DNA from: Candidatus Aerophobota bacterium
Lineage (GTDB): Bacteria > Aerophobota > Aerophobia > Aerophobales > B3-G15
Assembly: GCA_030615365.1 (NCBI GenBank)
Contig: JAUWZM010000103.1
Coordinates: 1 to 7,838, forward strand
Direction: 5' to 3'
Length of the DNA stretch: 7,838 nt
Shown: positions 5,716 to 7,838 of the stretch, piece by piece
Layout of the letters: each line of letters starts with the position of its first letter
How positions within the stretch are numbered: position 1 is the first letter of the stretch
Made by a program: the position numbers and the translations under genes
Notes under the pieces: generated by a model
Told to the model about the DNA's origin: nothing
What the model saw: only the letters and a program-made list of their open reading frames with translations
Database searches by the model: none

Positions 5716-5744
5716 ATTAAATTTCAATCGGGATGGTGGGATTT
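5664..5744. repeat. 81-bp exact direct repeat, second copy (ends inside tRNA-Pro)
   Basis: It is identical to 5526-5606. The last 17 bases (5728-5744) are the true 3' end of tRNA-Pro(CGG), so the tRNA end and 64 bases of downstream flank were duplicated together, either by slippage or unequal recombination or by insertion at the tRNA 3' end. Confidence 0.93.
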
Positions 5745-5803
5745 GAACCCACGACCTCCTACCCCCGAAGCAGGCGCGCTAAACCAGGCTGCGCTACATC
5801 CCG
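5728..5803 (-). tRNA. tRNA-Pro(CGG), no encoded CCA
   Basis: The minus strand gives acceptor CGGGATG paired perfectly with CATCCCG, then discriminator A and no CCA. The D-stem is GCGC/GCGC. The anticodon stem is CCTGC/GTAGG with loop TTCGGGG, giving anticodon CGG at 5765-5767, which reads CCG. The T-arm is GTGGG TTCAAAT CCCAC. The absence of CCA contrasts with the two serine tRNAs here, so a CCA-adding enzyme is needed. The first 10 nt overlap the preceding membrane protein gene, whose TAG stop is tRNA bases 8-10. Confidence 0.95.
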
Positions 5804-6294
5804 GTAAATATCTTTAAAACTCCCAGTATTCCAAGGCTTCCCAGAAGAACAATAACCCCTGCTATACATATCCCGGTGAGAATGGCTGGAAAAGCATATT
5901 TAATAGGAACAGACAACAGAGAACTAACTATGCTTCCCGTCCATGCACCAGTAAAAGGAAGGGGTATAGCTACTAATAGTATGATTCCAGCTATACGGTA
6001 CTTTTTTACCATCTCCTTCTTTCTTTCCATTCTATCTGCTAACCAATTAAATACTCTTAGACCTGTTTTATATCTCTTCGCTATCCTCGATAAAACCCTA
6101 AGACCAAACAAAAGGGGAATTACCGGAAGTATATTTCCTACTACACTTACCAGGTAAGCCCTACCTGGTGAAATTCCCTGAGATAGGGCAAAAGGAAGAC
6201 CGCCGCGCAGCTCAGCTATAGGGAGCATACTTATAAAGAACGTCAAAAATTCTCGAGAATGAAACCATTCAATCAATCTCTTCTCCCCATCCAT
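5794..6294 (-). CDS. Small multidrug export family membrane protein (Sm_multidrug_ex type)
   Basis: This 166-residue integral membrane protein has about four hydrophobic segments, near residues 16-40, 46-66, 101-125 and 130-162, with a basic stretch in the middle (RMERKKEMVKKYR). Two family signatures are visible: PIAELRGGLPFAL near residues 25-37 and PLPFTGAWTGS near 112-122. The family is annotated as putative small multidrug export, but its substrate is essentially unproven. The ATG at 6292-6294 has AGGA a few bases upstream and overlaps the end of pcm by 26 bases, so the two are one operon. The stop TAG (5794-5796) lies in tRNA-Pro, and the C-terminal Thr-Gly-Met is partly encoded by tRNA sequence. 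Confidence 0.85.
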   Translation of the reverse strand: MDGEKRLIEWFHSREFLTFFISMLPIAELRGGLPFALSQGISPGRAYLVSVVGNILPVIPLLFGLRVLSRIAKRYKTGLRVFNWLADRMERKKEMVKKYRIAGIILLVAIPLPFTGAWTGSIVSSLLSVPIKYAFPAILTGICIAGVIVLLGSLGILGVLKIFTGM

Positions 6295-6919
6295 ATTTTC
6301 CTATCAAAGGGACAAAGATACATCTTTCCGCTGTTTGGGTGATTATTTCCTCTTTTTTCTTCTCGATTACTTTTAATTCCTGAGAATACGCATTCCCTAC
6401 TGGGATAACCATTATCCCATTTTCTTTTAATTGATGAATTAAAGAAATTGGGATATCTTTAGCTCCAGCTGTTACTATTATTCTATCATAAGGAGAAGAC
6501 TCTTCCCATCCCAGCGTTCCGTTACCGACAAGAATTTTGACATTATTATACTTTTGTTCTTTTAGAAGCCTCTGTGCTCTTTGAGCAAAAATTCTTATTC
6601 TTTCTACACTGTAAACTTCCTTGCTCAACAGTGCTAAAATAGCTGTTTGGTAGCCTGATCCCGTACCTATCTCTAAAACTTTCTCCTTTCCTTTTAGTTT
6701 TAGAGATAGCGTCATTAAGGCAACCATGTAAGGTTGAGAGATGGTCTGACCTTCTCCTATAGAAAGTGGAAAATCTCCGTAAGCATCCTCTCGAAACTCT
6801 TTAGGAACAAATCTCTCTCGAGGAACTTGAAGAAAAGCTGACAGCACCCTCTCATCCTTAATTCCTCGAGAGAGAAGCTGTTTTTTTACCATCCTCTCTC
6901 GAAGTTTTTGATAATCCAA
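6269..6919 (-). CDS. pcm: Protein-L-isoaspartate O-methyltransferase
   Basis: This cytoplasmic repair enzyme methylates abnormal L-isoaspartyl residues in aged proteins with S-adenosylmethionine. The family signature GEGQTISQPYMVALM and the SAM motif I VLEIGTGSGYQTAILA (about residues 81-96) are both clear. I choose the TTG at 6917-6919 as start, giving 216 residues (MDYQKLRERMVKKQLLSRGI), because GGAGG at 6930-6934 lies ten bases upstream and the length and N-terminus fit the family. A longer form from a TTG at 6970 (233 residues) would translate the Shine-Dalgarno itself and adds a non-conserved stretch. It overlaps the membrane protein gene downstream by 26 bases and follows the dciA-like gene by 53. 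Confidence 0.94.
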   Translation of the reverse strand: MDYQKLRERMVKKQLLSRGIKDERVLSAFLQVPRERFVPKEFREDAYGDFPLSIGEGQTISQPYMVALMTLSLKLKGKEKVLEIGTGSGYQTAILALLSKEVYSVERIRIFAQRAQRLLKEQKYNNVKILVGNGTLGWEESSPYDRIIVTAGAKDIPISLIHQLKENGIMVIPVGNAYSQELKVIEKKKEEIITQTAERCIFVPLIGKYGWGEEID

Positions 6920-6929
6920 TCTATCTTTT

Positions 6930-6934
6930 CCTCC
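6930..6934 (-). promoter_or_regulatory. Ribosome binding site deciding the pcm start
   Basis: GGAGG on the minus strand lies ten bases before the TTG at 6917-6919. No comparable site precedes the longer TTG start at 6970. Confidence 0.7.
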
Positions 6935-6972
6935 AACTGTGTATTTTAGTACAAAAGACCAATTTGTCAAAT

Positions 6973-7461
6973 TTATTTTTTCTTTGAATGAGCCTTCTTT
7001 AACTTTTTATCCTTGACTAAAATTCTATTTAGAATTCGACGCAGAGCCTCATCCTCTATTTTATTTAATTTATTTTCTATCTCTCTCAATTCCCAATCCT
7101 CTAGTTTTATTCTTCTTATTCGCCAGTTATTTGCCGACCCCGGGGTATCTCTATGTTTTACTTTGCCTAATCTTAAGTATATATCCTTAATCACTTCTTT
7201 TCCTTGCTTCTGATTGAGTTCCGAAATTATCTTTTTTTTAAAATAGGTAATCTGGGCCAGCCATCCGGAATTGTCAACTACTATAAATAAATTTCCCTTC
7301 CTCACTCGCAAGGGATGAGTATGTTTCTTAATATTTTCACCAACCACTTCTTTCCAGTCCCTTAAAGCCTTAAGCTCTCTTAATTTCGTATTTATCCCAA
7401 ATTGAGTAAAAACTCTTTCCAGCACTTCATCTACAGAAGAAGGAAAGTTATCTCTTTTCAT
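6973..7461 (-). CDS. DUF721/DciA-like protein (probable DnaB helicase loader or chaperone)
   Basis: This 162-residue protein carries the DUF721 pattern in residues 1-100: W36-KEVVGENI, HTHPLRV (47-53), KGNLFIVVDNSGWLAQI (56-72), then KKKIISELNQ and IKDIYLRLG. DUF721 proteins include DciA, the ancestral bacterial loader of the replicative helicase. The C-terminal 60 residues are strongly charged and helical (EDWELREIENKLNKIEDEALRRILNR) and differ from the usual DciA, whose extension is more often N- or C-terminal and poorly conserved, so the function is by family only. The ATG at 7459-7461 has no clear Shine-Dalgarno sequence. The end of an IscB-like element lies about ten bases upstream, so the native leader may have been displaced. 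Confidence 0.82.
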   Translation of the reverse strand: MKRDNFPSSVDEVLERVFTQFGINTKLRELKALRDWKEVVGENIKKHTHPLRVRKGNLFIVVDNSGWLAQITYFKKKIISELNQKQGKEVIKDIYLRLGKVKHRDTPGSANNWRIRRIKLEDWELREIENKLNKIEDEALRRILNRILVKDKKLKKAHSKKK

Positions 7462-7470
7462 AAAAATTTA

Positions 7471-7510
7471 GGCAAAGAAACCATGTCCTTTAGGGCGTGG
7501 AGGAATTGCC
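7471..7510. mobile_element. Terminal hairpin of the IscB-like element (right end)
   Basis: An outer pair GGCAA (7471-7475)/TTGCC (7506-7510) encloses an inner stem CCATGTCC (7481-7488)/GGGCGTGG (7493-7500) with loop TTTA. Two of the eight inner pairs are G-T. This layout resembles the subterminal hairpins of IS200/IS605-type elements, the superfamily that carries iscB and tnpB. The element boundary is therefore near 7471, next to the dciA start. The other end is outside the window. Confidence 0.6.
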
Positions 7511-7838
7511 TCTCCTCCTTTCTATAAGTAATGTTCCAGCACGCTCGATGAGAGTAAGTTCTTTTACTTTTGCACAAGCATATACTTTTGTTCCATCAAT
7601 TTTTCTTAGATCGAAGTATCCTGATTTCCTTCTACCAAAAATAAAACATTCGATACCCTTCCATGATACCTTATCATATCTTTGAAAACCCTGTATAAAT
7701 CTCTTAGCAGTATTTCTGACATGACTTCTAATACCCTTAAACAGCTTTCGGTTACATTTTCTAACCTGTTGAATTAAATATTCAGTAGTTCTTGCCTGTA
7801 TTGTTCCACCAGCTATAACAAAAGCATCGTTGATATGG
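7490..7838 (-). pseudogene. IscB/IsrB-like RuvC nuclease, C-terminal fragment, apparent frameshift at the end
   Basis: One hundred and fifteen codons are visible before the TAA at 7490-7492, and the frame is open to the right edge. It begins HINDAFVIAGG, where H-x-x-D-A fits the third RuvC motif of IscB-type proteins. It continues with a basic stretch, GFQRYDKVSW, a 'GRRKSGYFDLRKIDGTKV' segment and LLIERR, as in IscB/RRXRR C-termini. TnpB has a different third motif. The frame ends ERRRGNSSTP. A one-base forward shift gives AIPPRPKGHGFFA, ending at TAA 7468-7470, a tail of the kind I associate with intact members. A frameshift near 7510-7520 is therefore likely (mutation or read error). HNH and bridge regions lie outside, so IscB and IsrB cannot be separated. 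Confidence 0.7.

Noticed and set aside
5520..5744. CRISPR-like array
   Set aside because: There are only two full units with a 138-base period, the repeats are palindromic and tRNA-derived, and no cas genes or short spacers are present.
5104..5817. Open frame of 237 codons on the plus strand ending in a DLNPRP-type stretch
   Set aside because: It is antisense to the NlpD-like gene, crosses both repeat copies and tRNA-Pro, and its internal duplication is simply the DNA repeat translated.
6973..7461. Function as a toxin or nucleic-acid nuclease for the DUF721 protein
   Set aside because: No catalytic motif is visible. The conserved W, VVG and HTHP pattern fits DUF721/DciA.

Overview
The window comes from an AT-rich bacterial genome. 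It looks like an uncultured, double-membraned lineage: there is a LysM plus degenerate LytM envelope protein of the NlpD type, a Pcm repair methyltransferase, an HPr with His15 and Ser46, and a DciA-type helicase loader. The sequence alone does not let me assign a phylum.

Layout. (1) Bases 1-2269 are accessory DNA. A divergent XRE-type regulator (cut by the left edge, minus strand) faces a consensus sigma-70 promoter. That promoter drives a 60-residue unknown protein translationally coupled to a large serine recombinase (plus strand). The recombinase reading frame runs into a tRNA-Ser(GGA) gene on the opposite strand. (2) Bases 2228-7461 are a minus-strand array. In transcription order it reads: dciA-like gene, pcm, small multidrug export family membrane protein, tRNA-Pro(CGG), a cluster of GC-rich repeats, an NlpD-like LysM/LytM protein, ptsH (HPr), serS, tRNA-Ser(UGA), another repeat copy, hicB, hicA, tRNA-Ser(GGA). 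(3) Bases 7471-7838 hold the C-terminal end of an IscB/IsrB-like RuvC nuclease with an apparent frameshift. It ends in a transposon-type hairpin about 10 bases before the dciA start codon.

Two patterns stand out. First, each of the three tRNA genes is overlapped at its 5' end by the protein gene before it on the same strand: serS by 18 nt, hicA by 14 nt, the export protein by 10 nt. In each case the protein's stop codon lies inside the tRNA, so RNase P processing of a shared transcript would remove the stop codon from the mRNA. Second, a GC-rich repeat of about 88 bp lies just downstream of two of these tRNAs. The repeat end nearest each tRNA is the exact reverse complement of that tRNA's own T-loop and T-stem (11 bp for Ser, 12 bp for Pro), while the repeat body is shared. 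The repeat end therefore changes with its neighbouring tRNA. This is the best candidate here for something undescribed: a tRNA-3'-end-tailored repeat, either a small mobile unit or a cis-acting RNA element that could pair with the T-arm of the precursor.

The genes combine housekeeping functions (serine and proline decoding, serine charging, isoaspartate repair, envelope hydrolase activation, replication initiation, PTS or carbon regulation) with mobile or addictive modules at tRNA borders (serine recombinase, HicBA, IscB-like element).
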